Made by a program: the position numbers and the translations under genes. A DNA stretch of 64,000 nucleotides from Saussurea involucrata (taxonomy: Eukaryota; Streptophyta; Magnoliopsida; Asterales; Asteraceae): contig CM066326.1 in the NCBI GenBank assembly GCA_033807775.1, positions 48,413,617 through 48,477,616 on the forward strand, written 5' to 3'. This document shows positions 21,065-32,260 of the stretch, piece by piece. Under the pieces are notes generated by a model. That model was not told the DNA's origin, searched no databases, and was given only the letters and a program-made list of their open reading frames with translations. Each line of letters begins with the position of its first letter. Positions within the stretch are counted from its first letter, which is position 1.

Positions 21065-22949
21065 GACAGGTTCTATCCCTTTTTCTTTTTGTGTTAACTG
21101 CGTATTTAGCTGTATATATTTTTTTCTTATTAATTATTTGCTGATTTGAACATTGTGCACAGTAGGATGGATGGTTTCTGTGCTTTGTTGTTTATTTGCT
21201 GCTTTCTTTATTTGTTCTCTGCTGGTTTACAATTTTTTTTTTCTTTCGGTCTCACCTTTTGGGGGCTGATTGGCCTTAATCTGCCACTTGGCAGTCCACT
21301 TGGACTCAAGTTTGAGGTTCTCACTTCTCTTGAATCCAAGTTTAAGGTCCTATGTTTATAATTATGATTTGCTGATTTCTTAAAAAAAAAAGTGCTTAAT
21401 CGATTAAGACCTGCTGCTTTCTGCGCTTTTAAGGGTTGTCTGCATATAAGCTGTCATTTGGCAGCTTTGTTGGACTCACACTTAAGGTCTTTTCTACCTT
21501 TTTGACTTCATATTTTCTCTTTTATTATTCTTTGCTAGTTTACCCTTTTTTTTGCTTTTAGTTTTTGCACATATCTGATCACCTGCTGGTTGCACTACAT
21601 GTTCATCTGTTTTCTATTCACAATAAGCATTAAGACCATTAGGACTTGTTCTGCCACTTGGCAGGGAACAAGTTTGAGGTGTGCAGCATTTGTGCACGAA
21701 TGTTTTAATCACCTTGGTTTGAGCTTAAATTCAAAATTATTCTTATTGAACTTGCTTGTTGTGTCTAGACATGGAACCGCCATCTGGGCATTTTCTTGCT
21801 CCTTTAGCAAATAATGCATCCTGCCAGATCCCCTTCCAGCTTGATCTTTGTGCTGTTATATGCTATCTTTTTGTTTGTTTTCTTTACATTGAGTCTGTCA
21901 AACTTGCATTCTGCTCCTTGGCAATATACAAGTTTGAGGTGTGCACCTGGTTGCACACCACTTTTTTATTTTATTTTTATCATTTGCTGGTTTACTATTT
22001 TTAGTTCAAGTTTGAGGTGAGCATTCACTTTGCTCACCCTGTCATTACTGTTGGATTCTGCCACTTGGCAGTTATCTAGTTAACACAGTCTTTTGCTGAT
22101 TTTAGTTTCTTAACAAATTTTCTGAGCTTTATGTGCTTCTTGCTATGTATGTTACACAACTTTGCATTTTCTTGGTTCTATTTACATGCCTATTGTGATC
22201 TTATAGCCACAATAATCCCAAGTACTGTTTTTTTAGTAATGAATCACCATCACAAGCACACCAACAGTTTATAGTATGCTAGGTAGAATCATCAGTAGGC
22301 TAATCTCTATATTGGGCTTTCACTCCATATCTTTCAAGCCCAACACCCTTTCTCTTCAACCAATGGGGACATTGGCAATCTTCAAGTTTGAGGTTGTCAA
22401 TGCTTTGCAAATAAATATACACATATATCCTCAGTTGCAAAGCCTTGATTAAAGGCACACATCACCATACACCTTATACACCACATGAAAAATCCAAAAA
22501 AAGAGCAAAGCTCTTTTAATTGCACAAAAGGTGTCAAAGACACTCAAAGCTTAAAAGAGACCAAAAGGTCCATCAAATACCTCAATATGAGAAGAATGGT
22601 AGAAAAATTGTACCATTGAGTGAAAGGTGAGTGAGAGGAAAAAGGCATAGCATTTCAAAAGAAAGAAAAAGCCAAATGCATCCCCTTGTCAAACAAGAAT
22701 GCCTTGATGATTCTAGTTAGCATGAGATAAGCCTAGGAAATTTTGTGATGGTGCATTTTGAACTCAAGGAAATGAAACTAAGTTTATGAAGGGTTATTTG
22801 TATCATCTTTGTCATGTTTTGATAACTAGTAAATTCATAAGTTCGTGTGCGTCATGGTTTTGAGCATAGCAAGTCCATTTTTTTTACCTTGAGTCTTGTC
22901 TTTTGATTTTTGTTGCTTGGGGACAAGCAACGGTTTAAGTTTGAGGTTG
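21065..22949 (+). other. Ath-1 3' untranslated region with repeated polypurine-like and hairpin modules
   Basis: There is no sustained ORF. Six copies of CAAGTTT(G/A)AGGT lie at 21307, 21337, 21669, 21929, 22007 and 22383. The last relative, TAAGTTTGAGGT (22936-22947), sits two bases from the 3' LTR and is in the position of the polypurine tract. CTGCCACTTGGCAG inverted repeats lie at 21281-21294, 21651-21664 and 22058-22071, with a variant at 21451-21464. Short hairpins follow the motif at 21938-21959 (GGTGTGC/GCACACC) and 22016-22038 (GGTGAGC/GCTCACC). T-rich TTTGCTG(G/A)TTT words recur. Confidence 0.8.
22936..22949 (+). other. Ath-1 polypurine tract candidate
   Basis: TAAGTTTGAGGTTG directly precedes the 3' LTR. 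It is not purely purine, but it is in the right place, and the related core recurs six times upstream. Confidence 0.6.
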
Positions 22950-24713
22950 TGATAGGGGTTGATTTATTAACCCTAAATCACCCTTTTTGTGTCTTTTATT
23001 TTACCCAATTTAGTGAATTGCGTCTTTTATTATCTTATTTTATGTATTTTTAGGTTTTATTTATTTATTAACGATTTGCTGAATTTTAGATTTATTTTAG
23101 TCTATTTTCTTACGTTTATTTTTATATTTAATTTTGCAGATTTGTCGGGATTCCGGAGAAGCCGTAAATGACGAAATTGGGCTTAACGTGGGCTTGCTCT
23201 CGGATTTTGTTGGATATCGGAAGTGGACCAAAGACTTGGATCATCTTCTTTCTATTGGGCCAAGATAAATTGGGCTCATTTTGGTGTAATTTTGGCTAAA
23301 GCCCATGAAGAAGATGGAGATTAGGGTTTTGCAAGTATTTTGTGCTATATATATGGATGTTATGTTTAGATTTTAGAGTACACATCTCTAGTTTTTTTAG
23401 TTACTTACAAAGAAGCAAGTATTCTCAAGTTCTTGCTTTCGGTTTCTAACAATCTCTCGTTTATTATTAGAATTTAATACAAGGAACATACTTGATTGTT
23501 ATAATCAATTTGTGACTTGAGATTACTTTCTAATATTGGTATTTTCCAAGTTTTAAAACAAACACGTTCGTCTTTCGTCACATTTCACGTCTAGTTAATT
23601 ATTTGGTACAAATCTTGCGGTGATATTTTGGATTTAATCCTTCTAAAAATCCAAGACTTGTCCAATTAGTTAATAATTCGTTTTTCTAGTATTTCCCAAG
23701 CTTAAAAATCATCTTTTGAGACGTAACTTGCACGACAAGTTTCGTAACTTGACGATCAAGTCACCGCATTTTTAGGACTTTAATCCCATTTACTGCTTTA
23801 TTTACATTCCTGCAATTTATATTTTTGTCTTTTAATTTCTTGTACTTTAATTTATTGTCATTTACATTATCGCACTTTAATTTCCAGTAATTTACTTTTC
23901 TGTATTTACTTTTCCGCAATTTACTATTCAGTACTGTTATTTACATTTCTTACACCATTCGAAAGATTAATCTGAGCAATGATGGGCTAATCGCCTGAGC
24001 TTAGGGTGTAAGGCAAAGTTAAGACCGAAATCGGTGTGAAAGTTGAAAGTTGTATTTATATAAACACTGTTATCTAACTATTTGTTTCAGGTGATTACCG
24101 TTTCATTGAAGATCATATTTTAATTAATTGACAACTAATTTAATATGTGAAAATGCATTAACTTTCAGAGTTAAGATAAACAACAAAACCTGAGATAATA
24201 AGAGAAGGCTACAAATAGTTTTAGCACCTGACAAATGCTATGCTCTTACGGTGTAGGATGGTAACATTGTGCTGTGCTAGGATTCACGAAGTCTAAAATA
24301 ACTGATATCGTATCGATAGCACGCTGGCCTATGTGTACTCTTGGGAGGCCATCTGACCCGATAGTTGATACTATGATAATCCTATTTATATAGGATTATC
24401 CAGGTGTTTATTTCATCTTTTAACCGGATCACTTATTTCCGTCTTAACAAAACCTTGCACCCTGTGCTTTTAATCTCTCATTAATATTTTTAGTTGTTAA
24501 CTCACAAACCAAACCACTCAATCTGTTTTCGAATTCGCCATCTGAAGTCGGTTTTTAAAGATTGGACTTTTTGAAAAGCTTTCACAAGTTTTCCCTGTGG
24601 ATCGATATCTGGTACTTTTACCATTATTACTTGTTAACGAGACGATAGTAGTTCAAGGTGTATACTTGCACTAAGTTCTATTTTAAGTGAATCTCTAAGG
24701 TTGCATAAATCTT
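22950..24713 (+). repeat. Ath-1 3' LTR, 3'-truncated
   Basis: It starts TGATAGGGGTTG. It matches the 5' LTR to ...CATAAATCTT and then joins Chr-1 sequence (TTCCAACACG) instead of ending ...TTATAACA, so six terminal bases are lost with a TT microhomology at the join (24712-24713). It lacks the 75 bp present at 11000-11074 of the 5' LTR, a deletion between ATTCTC direct repeats. Confidence 0.9.
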
Positions 24714-25571
24714 CCAACACGACCCTAACGTGCTCGCCGTGCTGCTTCTCCGACTTCGAGTAAATCAGGATATCATATAAGACTATCACAAACTTGTCCA
24801 AATAGGATTGACACACCCTATTCATTAAATCCATAAAGACGGCAGGGGCGTTCGTTAATCCAAATGGCATCACCAAGAACTCATTATGTCCATACCGAGT
24901 CCGAAAATCCATCTTTGGTACGTCTTCTTCTCTCACCTAGAGTTAATGGTACCCCGATCTCAAATCTATCTTTGAGAAGTAACTAGCCCCTTGCAATTGA
25001 TCAGACAAGTCGTCAATTCTTGGAAACGAATACTTGTTCTTAACGGTGACCTTACTGAGCTCACAGTAATCTATGCACATTCGCATAGTCCCGTCCTTCT
25101 TCACGAAGAGTACTGGTGTTCCCCACGACGAGGTACTTGGCCTCACAAACCCCTTATCCAATAACTCTTGAAGTTGTGTCATCATCTCCTTCATTTCTGA
25201 TGGTGCCAATCGATATGGTGCACGAGCTATTGAGGCGGCTCCGGGTACCAAGTCGAACCAAAACTCGATTTGACGATCCAGAGGTAGGCTAGTCAAATCA
25301 TCCGGAAATACCTCTGGGTACTCTCCCACTACTGACACCTCCTCTACCCACGTTTCTCCTTTTTAGCATCCACTACATAGGCTACATACTCTGGTATCCT
25401 TTCCTCAAACACTTGGTAGTCTTAATCATAGAAATAAGACTAGACTTTCTATCCCGACGGTTCCCATAAATCACTACCATCCCCTTGTCCGGTAGGTGAA
25501 TATGGATTAACTTCTTATTACACACGATGCTAGCGTTATTCTTCGCTAACCAATCCATACCCAACACTATG
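24712..25571 (-). repeat. Right copy of the 860-bp duplication: Chr-1 RT and protease fragment
   Basis: This repeats 9660-10522 with about 1% difference. It holds the RT N-terminal half (24943-25338), part of the palm with the same VLYDILIYS defect (about 24770) and the protease tail (25382-25567). The RT frame at its left end runs into Ath-1 LTR sequence, making a chimeric frame (24634-24936) with no biological meaning. At 25571 it continues without a break into the rest of the Chr-1 protease and gag. Confidence 0.9.
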
Positions 25572-27023
25572 TCAAACTCTCATATTTCCATTGGATACAA
25601 TTGCAATGGCACCAAACTCTGTTCTACATCTATGCAACACCACTCAACCACATCGCTAATAGAAACCCGATTATCATCGGCGATCTCTAACTCTAAAGCA
25701 TGGTCTAATCGCTTCGGTTTCACCCTAAAAAACTTCACATAATCAGGAGATATAAAGGAGCGACTTGCGTCCGAGTCAAACAACACTTTTGCACAAACAA
25801 AATTCACTAAAAAGGTACCTGTCACGACATCTAGAATCTCCTCCGCCTCAACCGTAGTCAAGTGGAATGCACACCCCTTCGTGTGTGCCGGATCTGACCC
25901 TTTCTCACTCCCCTTGCTCACTTGACGACCCCCGGATTACACCGATCCTCCCTTCTTTAACTGTGGGCAGTCTACCTCATGTGGTCCGATGATCCACACT
26001 GGTAACAATACTTCTTACTAGGACAATCTCTCGACATGTGACCTGGCATGCCACATTGGAAACATGATCTCGAATGCGTCATACACTCCCCCTTGTGGAC
26101 ACGGGGACACTTCCCGTATGGCCTATCGTCCACCCCATGGCTCACTCGTAGCTCCGGCCTAAAGGCCTTTCCCTTTCTCGCATCGCTTCCCGGTCCGTCC
26201 CACTTTCTTTTATCTCCGCCTCTCTCGGCCACCTGGTGGTTCTTTTCTTTTTCAGTCAGTTCGGCCGCATTAATGGCCGCTTTGAAAGTGGTAGGATTCT
26301 TTGTCGATACCAATTCTCGAATACTACTCTTCAACCCGTAGATGTACCTCTCTACTCGCCGCTCCTCAGTCGGCATATACAACTCCACAAAACGAGCCTT
26401 CTCCAAGAACTTGGTTGTGTACTCCCTCACAATCATTTCTCCTTGTGCTAAATTTAAAAACTCCTCTTCCAACTTTTTGATTTCTGCTAGGGGGAAAACT
26501 AAGCCTTGAACTTCACCACAAAATCTTCCGAAGTTATAGTCTTAGCCGCCGACGACCCCTTTCCTCCCGTCTCGGCTTCCCACCAAAAGATAACATCTGA
26601 CTTCAACATAGACAATGAAAATACCACCCTGACTTCCTCGGCACACTTGCACGTGTCAAAGACAAGTTACATATCTCATATTCACTTCATAGCCAAAACC
26701 GGATCACATTCTCCCTTGAAGGTATGAGGCTTGCAAGAAGATAATTCCTTGTAGTTGCATCCCTTAGCAGCTGACTCCTTCACCACTAGAGTTACAGATT
26801 GTGAATGGCTACCTACCCCCGTCACCGGTGGGCTAGACATTTCTGAACCCGCCTTACTTCCACTTTTCTCTTTACTTTCCGATGTCGACCCCTCTCGGCG
26901 AGTCATCCAACGCTGCAAAGTTTCTTGCAGTTTCCCCATTTCAGTGGCAAAGGCCTCTTGGCTCATAAAGGATTGTTTTCGGCCTCGACCTCTTGCATTC
27001 CCATGTCCCCTCCTGACTGTCGT
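25572..27023 (-). pseudogene. Chr-1 protease N-terminus and gag
   Basis: In minus-strand order, 26966-26682 and 26472-25972 encode gag: QEAFATEMGKLQETLQRW, then LEKARFVELYMPTEERRVER and VSTKNPTTFKAAINAAELTE, followed by zinc knuckles CFQCGMPGHMSRDC and an incomplete second one starting CYQCGSSDH. The frame at 25921-25580 is the protease, with VLFDSDASRSFIS where family members have DSGAS; the glycine of the active-site triad is changed. Stops and a frameshift at about 26480-26680 and 25921-25972 break it. The gag N-terminus is separated by the Sir-A insertion and resumes at 41031. Confidence 0.85.
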
Positions 27024-27064
27024 GGAGCTCTCTTGTTAAGATTCCTCTAGCTCAACCGGTATCT

Positions 27065-30000
27065 CTACACTTCTCGCCCGACGAACAACGCGAGTCTTCT
27101 TCTTTCCATGGGTACCCTCCGTGGTCTCCTTTTGAATCGAAGTTCGAGTTCACGCCAGTTATCAACGTATCTTTTACGGAGCGCAAAGTGTACCTCGAAC
27201 ATTCTGATAGCACAGCGATAGTTGATGCGTTCTTCAACCATTTCTAAGGCTTTCCGAGTAGTAGTTTCATTCGAATTGGGAACATACGAGAGCCTTTGAT
27301 TTTCAGATTCGAAAGAGATGATTTTTCAAAGAGCATCTTGAACTTTGTAGACCGTGACGTCGCAGAATCTGTCTACCTGACTAAAGCGCATAAATCTCTT
27401 TTCCTTCTGTTCGTTGATGTAGACAATCCCAAATTCTGGTTCCAGAAGCAGTGCGTTCTCGGGATACATCTTCAACTCGGGCGCTTTCAGATTTGGCTTT
27501 AACAGGTTTACTTTCTTCGCTCTGTTCTCGATTGCCATTTGGAAGTCCGTAAGATACGACATTATGATGGTACGGACAAGGAATCGACGAACAGCTTCGA
27601 GCGCTTTGGTTACTTGAAGCGGTCGGATAGTTCTGGTACGGAGGTCTTTCAGGATAGCATAGAAGTCCAACGGTCGGAGGTGCTGGAAGTCAGCTTCAGA
27701 GAATCGCCATTCATTTCCGTCTTCTCGTCGGACGGTGAAGATGGGAAACATAACTTTCAGAATTCTGCCTGTTTGGATATTCAGCACTTCGGTGATCTTA
27801 TGCTTGGTTCGGACTTGGCTAACTGGTAGACACCGCTTCATTGCATTTACGTATTGGCTTTGGTATTCTGGGTTTGAGCTGTAAATACCAATGCAGAAAG
27901 TCGGCTCGATTGTGCGTAACCTGTGGACAAACAACCTTTTCAGAGTTTCCTCCAGGTGAGGAATAAATATTGTGATCTTCTCCCAACGAATTTGTTGCTG
28001 TTGAGGAGGAGGAAGATCAGAAGCTGTCGGTTGTTGTTGAGGAGATGTCAGAATATCGGCAGTTGTAGATTTGGGTCTTATAGAAGTTTCGGTGGCTTGA
28101 GCTGAGTGAACGGGAGTACCATACAAATTTTGCAGCAGAAATTGATCGTAGTCAACATTATCGTCTTCATCAGTAGGAAAGACCAGATTTACGGCACTGG
28201 CGACTTTTTCATACCATGCATCTTCGGTCTCTGGGTCGGTCTGTGTGTTTGGATCAATGACCATCTGATGCATCAAAGTTGACCAATTCCTGTGTTGTTC
28301 CCTCAGGCTTTTCAACCGTCGGGTCTTCATCATTAGAGATGTCCATATCCTGTACCATCTCGGCTAAAGGCAACTCGTCTTCGGGTGCAGTTTGGGTTGT
28401 TGTTGCCGTAATTGAGGGTTCCTGTTGAACCACAGTAGCTTCAGGAATGATTGGGGCGGCGGACTCAATTAATCTTTGTCTCTTGTTCTCCCCCTCAAGG
28501 TGATTAGGATCATCCTGGTCATCGTGCCTTTTCTTGAGTCCGCCCGCTTGACTCTTGCAAGTATCTTCGAGTGAGGCGACTCTGTCGGACAGCGTTTTGA
28601 GCGCTTGTTGTACGTCCTTAAGAGTCGTGTCAAGCTGGTCTAATCGGGATGTAACGAATGACGAAGGAGCATTGACCTGGGATTGTAGCACTGAAAGCAG
28701 GTCTGCTTCGGTAGAGGCATCGGTATCTTGATGTTGGAGCAACTGAGCTAGGAGCATCGTCTTTAAGGTGTCCACCGAATAGATAGGCTGAACGAGAGCC
28801 GATGGAGGTGTTGGTGCGGTTTCAGCTTCAACGACCTTCTCTTTACCTTTGATCAGAGTCTTCAGTTTGTCGAGTTCGTTGGTAAAGCGCTGTTCCATAG
28901 CCTCGCAGACGGCCTTTAGGGCGCCGTCCAGATATCCCTTTGACACATAGTCGGTGGAAATAACGTCGGGATCACTTAGATTATCCGTTGAGGCATCTAC
29001 CTTATAGGCAGGGCCACCTACGCTCATGGTTGGCGCAGGGATAGCCGTGGTAGGATTTCCTTCCGATCCTCGTGTTCCGCTTAAAGGCGGAGACACTACG
29101 GAAGTTCCGATCGAGTCACAAAGAGCATCGATTTGGAGAGTCTCATCCTGTGTCCTAGTCGAAGAATGTTCAATAACAAGTGGCTCTAGACTCAATAGTG
29201 CACTCAAAGAAGTCGAGACCGGGGGAGGCTGGTCTCTTGGTTCAATACCAGTACTCTCCGATTGAGAGACCGGTAGAAGTTGTGCTTGATCCCCGTGAGA
29301 AGTTGAAACACCCGTCTTTTGAGAGACGGATGAGTGGCTGAGGAGGTTGTGCAATTGCTTCGCTGGGTCCACAGTGTCTTCTTCAATACCCCGTCCCAAC
29401 GGATGAGACGGGATAGCAGATGTGGCAACCCGGATGACACTGGTTTGGGGTCGCTCAGAAGCCTCTTTAACTTTACGGCTTAATCTTTCTCGGTTCGCTT
29501 TCGACCTTAACTCTCGTCGTCTCACATGTTCTAACTCATCACCTAATACTCCCTCGGTTCTCCATGTATCTCCCATATCAGGCTGAGTAATAGGAATGAT
29601 AGGTGGTGTGGGTGAGTCAGATGGGATTCCTTCGGTAAAATCCGGGTTTGGTCCGATACGGGTAGGTATCAAGGTTTTGCGTATGGCACGATCCGTATCG
29701 GATTCTGTGGAGTCAGATTCCATGTTTTCAACGTGTTGGGTAGGTGAAAGATGGTCAGATAAATAAGGCTCGGAGTCATGATGGAGCATGGGTCGAGATG
29801 ATGTTCCGACTTGGGAAGTACTGGTACGCGTATCCACTACACCGCTCACTCCAGTTCCCCTCCCACAAATTCTCAACACACCCCGCCCGGGAGCCCCTGC
29901 TGCCCGGGCCCTTCCTTCTCTTGTCCTAGGACCCTCACATCCCTCGGTTCTATGTCCCTGGAGAGGTCCCTCTGGCGCTGGCTGGACCATGGGATTCCCT

Positions 30001-30916
30001 AACTCTTGCCTATATGCTACTACACTCGGTGCAGTTGGATCCGCGTGAGCCAGTAGGGCTTCAGGTAAGGGCATAGCTATGGCATTGGACGGGTTTCGAA
30101 TCACCATATACTGTAAGTGGAAAGGAGTGCATACCAGATGGTTTATGCGTCACGGTATCGCTGGATTCGCGTCCATATGTTGTCACACAGCCAGTGAGAG
30201 AGAGCGGGGGTATGGGAGGAACTTCTTTTGCTTCGAACCTCAAATTTGACGGATAGCTTGTACCAGTTCTCGCCAGATGATCATCGCGAAGTCGACGTGG
30301 CGGTTGTAGCATACTGCATGAAATAGACGCAGGAAGTCGCCTGTGCACTGGTCTATTCCCTTCCATCTGGCCGAGAGAGACCTGTTCAGAATCGTGAACA
30401 GCATGTACCAGATGGGCGCTAGATATTTGCGGTTGAATCCAGAAGGTCCATGGAGTTTATGGTTGTAACCGAGTGCGCGGACTTGAGCGCATAGAGTTTC
30501 GTCGTTGAGCGCGGGGTCGTAGCGTTGATGTCCGCCGGCGGTGGCTTCGGGCAGTGATAGTAGGCGCCGGAAGGACTCAGGTGTGAGCGTGAAGGGGTGG
30601 TTGTCGATCCGCGCCGTGATGGTCTGTGAATTGGCGGCCGTAACAACTTGGGCAGAGAGCCATACTTGATATACATAGAGTACTGGAACGTCGGCTGTAG
30701 CAGTAAGGGCCTCACGGAGAGGGTGACACATTAATATATCCACGACGACACGGTGTTGTGGTTGTGGTCGGAACTCAGCGGCTCCAGGTGGTGGTTGTTG
30801 GCCTCTATCTCTATGCCATGGTCAGGAGCGACCAAAGCATTATCGGCTGCTTCGTCGATAAATTCCTCTTGAGGAATTTGCTCTTCCGGATTTTGTTGTT
30901 GTCCTTGATCCGCCAT
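27065..30916 (-). pseudogene. Sir-A accessory ORF (ORFX), broken
   Basis: The minus-strand ATG at 30916 (MADQGQQQNPEEQ) opens a protein of about 1280 residues, ending at a TAG at 27065-27067. The order is a globular N-domain (30743-30240: HPLREALTATADVPVLYVYQ, PIWYMLFTILNRSLSAR), a long Ser/Thr/Pro/Glu-rich middle with a predicted coiled coil (about 28560-28900), a basic cluster (KKRHDD...NKRQRL, about 28480-28545) and a C-domain (28333-27329: RRFLVRTIIMSYLTDFQMAI, PEFGIVYINEQKEKRFMRF) continuing past a TGA at 27326 to 27065. Frameshifts fall near 30740 and 30110-30240. No signal peptide or membrane helix is visible. A homologous ORF of equal length is at 53152-57032. Function unknown. Confidence 0.75.
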
Positions 30917-30923
30917 GGAATAT

Positions 30924-31650
30924 CTGTAAGGGAACCAAAGTTAGTAACCAAGATGGATAAACAAGTTCTGGCGCGTACCTTTGCAGTAAATGGCTCAATC
31001 CGAGACATATTGAGGACTGACAGCAAGAAAACAGATACTGGACTGATAAACACAGAGGTTTCCAGACAACACATTGGAAAACATAACTCTCCGGATAAAC
31101 CATACTATCCGGACACAAGGTATCCAGATAACGATGGATTCCGGATATGACGATAGTTACCGGATAAATAAAGCATTCCAGACAAAGAGAGTTTTCGGAC
31201 GACGATGATTATCGGACAAAATAGGGTTCCGGACACCTCAACTATCCGGTAGTTGAACTTACCGGAAACCCTGAGGTCTCCGGACAACTAGGTTTCCGGA
31301 TGTTGATTGTTTCCGGGCAAAATATATAGTTTATGAGAGAATCCGGACAAAACATCATACACATGGTAGTTTCCGGACACAAAGAATGTGTCCGGATGAC
31401 ATCTAAAAGGTTCAATCGAGTAAATGACAGTCCCAATCATGTGAAAAATCATTCAGGTAGTGTCAATTGAAGCCTATGAACACGTATACTCATCTAAGTC
31501 GACCTGTTCGACACCGAATGAACCCAAAGTCATAGAGACGCAACATGAGTTTTCAGAGACTTTCAATCGACCAAATCTGTGGTCGATTCGAGTGATATAA
31601 GGCATTAGACGAGTGTAAACGAAGTCGAGATGGATAAACGAAACACATAC
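30924..31650 (-). other. Predicted intron in the 5' UTR of Sir-A ORFX
   Basis: On the minus strand AAAATCAG/GTATGTG (donor GT at 31650-31649) and CCCTTACAG/ATATTCC (acceptor AG at 30925-30924) match plant splice consensus, and the ORFX ATG lies seven bases after the acceptor. The inferred intron is 727 bp and contains TCCGGA array 2. This is a prediction from sequence only; RNA reads across 31651/30923 would prove it. Confidence 0.5.
31090..31396. repeat. TCCGGA array 2 (ORFX leader intron)
   Basis: Nine exact TCCGGA words (starts 31090, 31108, 31140, 31228, 31279, 31295, 31342, 31372, 31391) plus TCCGGT, TCCGGG and one-mismatch forms occur in about 310 bp. Confidence 0.9.
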
Positions 31651-31768
31651 CTGATTTTGGGACGAACAGTGAGTGATAATCGGGGATTGCAAGAGAGTCC
31701 GAACCTGAGAGAGAAATAGAGAGGTTTAGGGTTTTTGACTATGTTTCAGGATAAGTGATGAAATGGAG

Positions 31769-31873
31769 TCCGGATGCTATTTATAGTAACCCAAGATTCC
31801 GGATAGGCTACCCGGATACCCATCCGGTCCGGAAAGCTATCCGGATTGATGGGTGTCCGGAGACCTGTCCGGA
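31769..31873 (-). promoter_or_regulatory. Sir-A ORFX promoter: TATA box with flanking TCCGGA cluster (array 3)
   Basis: On the minus strand CTATAAATAG-type TATA sequence lies at 31778-31786. Five exact TCCGGA words lie just upstream (31798, 31828, 31840, 31856, 31868) and one lies downstream (31769). The expected transcript starts near 31750, passes a telo-box-like AAACCCTAAA (31725-31734, minus sense), and reaches the predicted donor at 31651. The compact cluster directly upstream of a TATA box is the arrangement expected of activator binding sites; the factor is unknown. Confidence 0.65.
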
Positions 31874-31947
31874 GACTTTGACATTTCCAAAAAAAAAATT
31901 CTCTCATCTCAAAAAAATACCTTAGGATTTGCACAGAACATTCTCTC

Positions 31948-32260
31948 GCTCCCCCTCAAACTGAGCATGGGAATGGCTTTGCTCCCCCTCGAATAGTGAA
32001 AAATTGTGCAATGGAGAGTATCGGAGAGGCCGACAAAAAAAAAACTTTTAGGCATTTAAAGAGAAAAAGATGTGTCGCTCCCCCTCAAATGATGAACATA
32101 ATATGATATGCTCCCCCTCAGAATGTGCGCGTAGTTTGAAATGCACACAGGAATATCCACACACACAAAAAAATTTTCATCAGTTAAAAAAAATGTGTGT
32201 GACACTCCCCCTCAACAAAAGAGTAAACTTACCTGATACCGGTTTGTGCTCCCCCTGAAC
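31948..32260 (-). other. Sir-A multiple polypurine tracts after pol
   Basis: Six minus-strand copies of (T)GAGGGGGAG(C/T) or a close variant lie at about 31948-31960, 31981-31990, 32077-32089, 32110-32120, 32204-32216 and 32248-32260. Repeated polypurine tracts between pol and the 3' end are a known trait of Sireviruses. A donor-like CAG/GTAAGT lies on the same strand near 32232. The stretch has no reading frame. Confidence 0.8.

Larger units (their letters stand above)
10523..24713 (+). mobile_element. Ath-1: Athila-lineage Ty3/gypsy element nested in Chr-1
   Basis: LTRs lie at 10523-12368 and 22950-24713. The primer site TGGCGCCGTTGCCGGA (tRNA-Asp type, usual for Athila/Tat) is at 12375-12390. 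The internal order is gag, protease, RT, RNase H, integrase, a long spacer, an accessory ORF and a long 3' untranslated region. RT and RNase H motifs (FMDDFSVYG; KDAKPRLIRWVLLLQEFD) are those of Athila. LTR divergence is about 1% by eye, so the insertion is fairly recent. The 3' LTR has lost its last few bases and is fused to a second copy of the flanking Chr-1 sequence. Confidence 0.92.
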
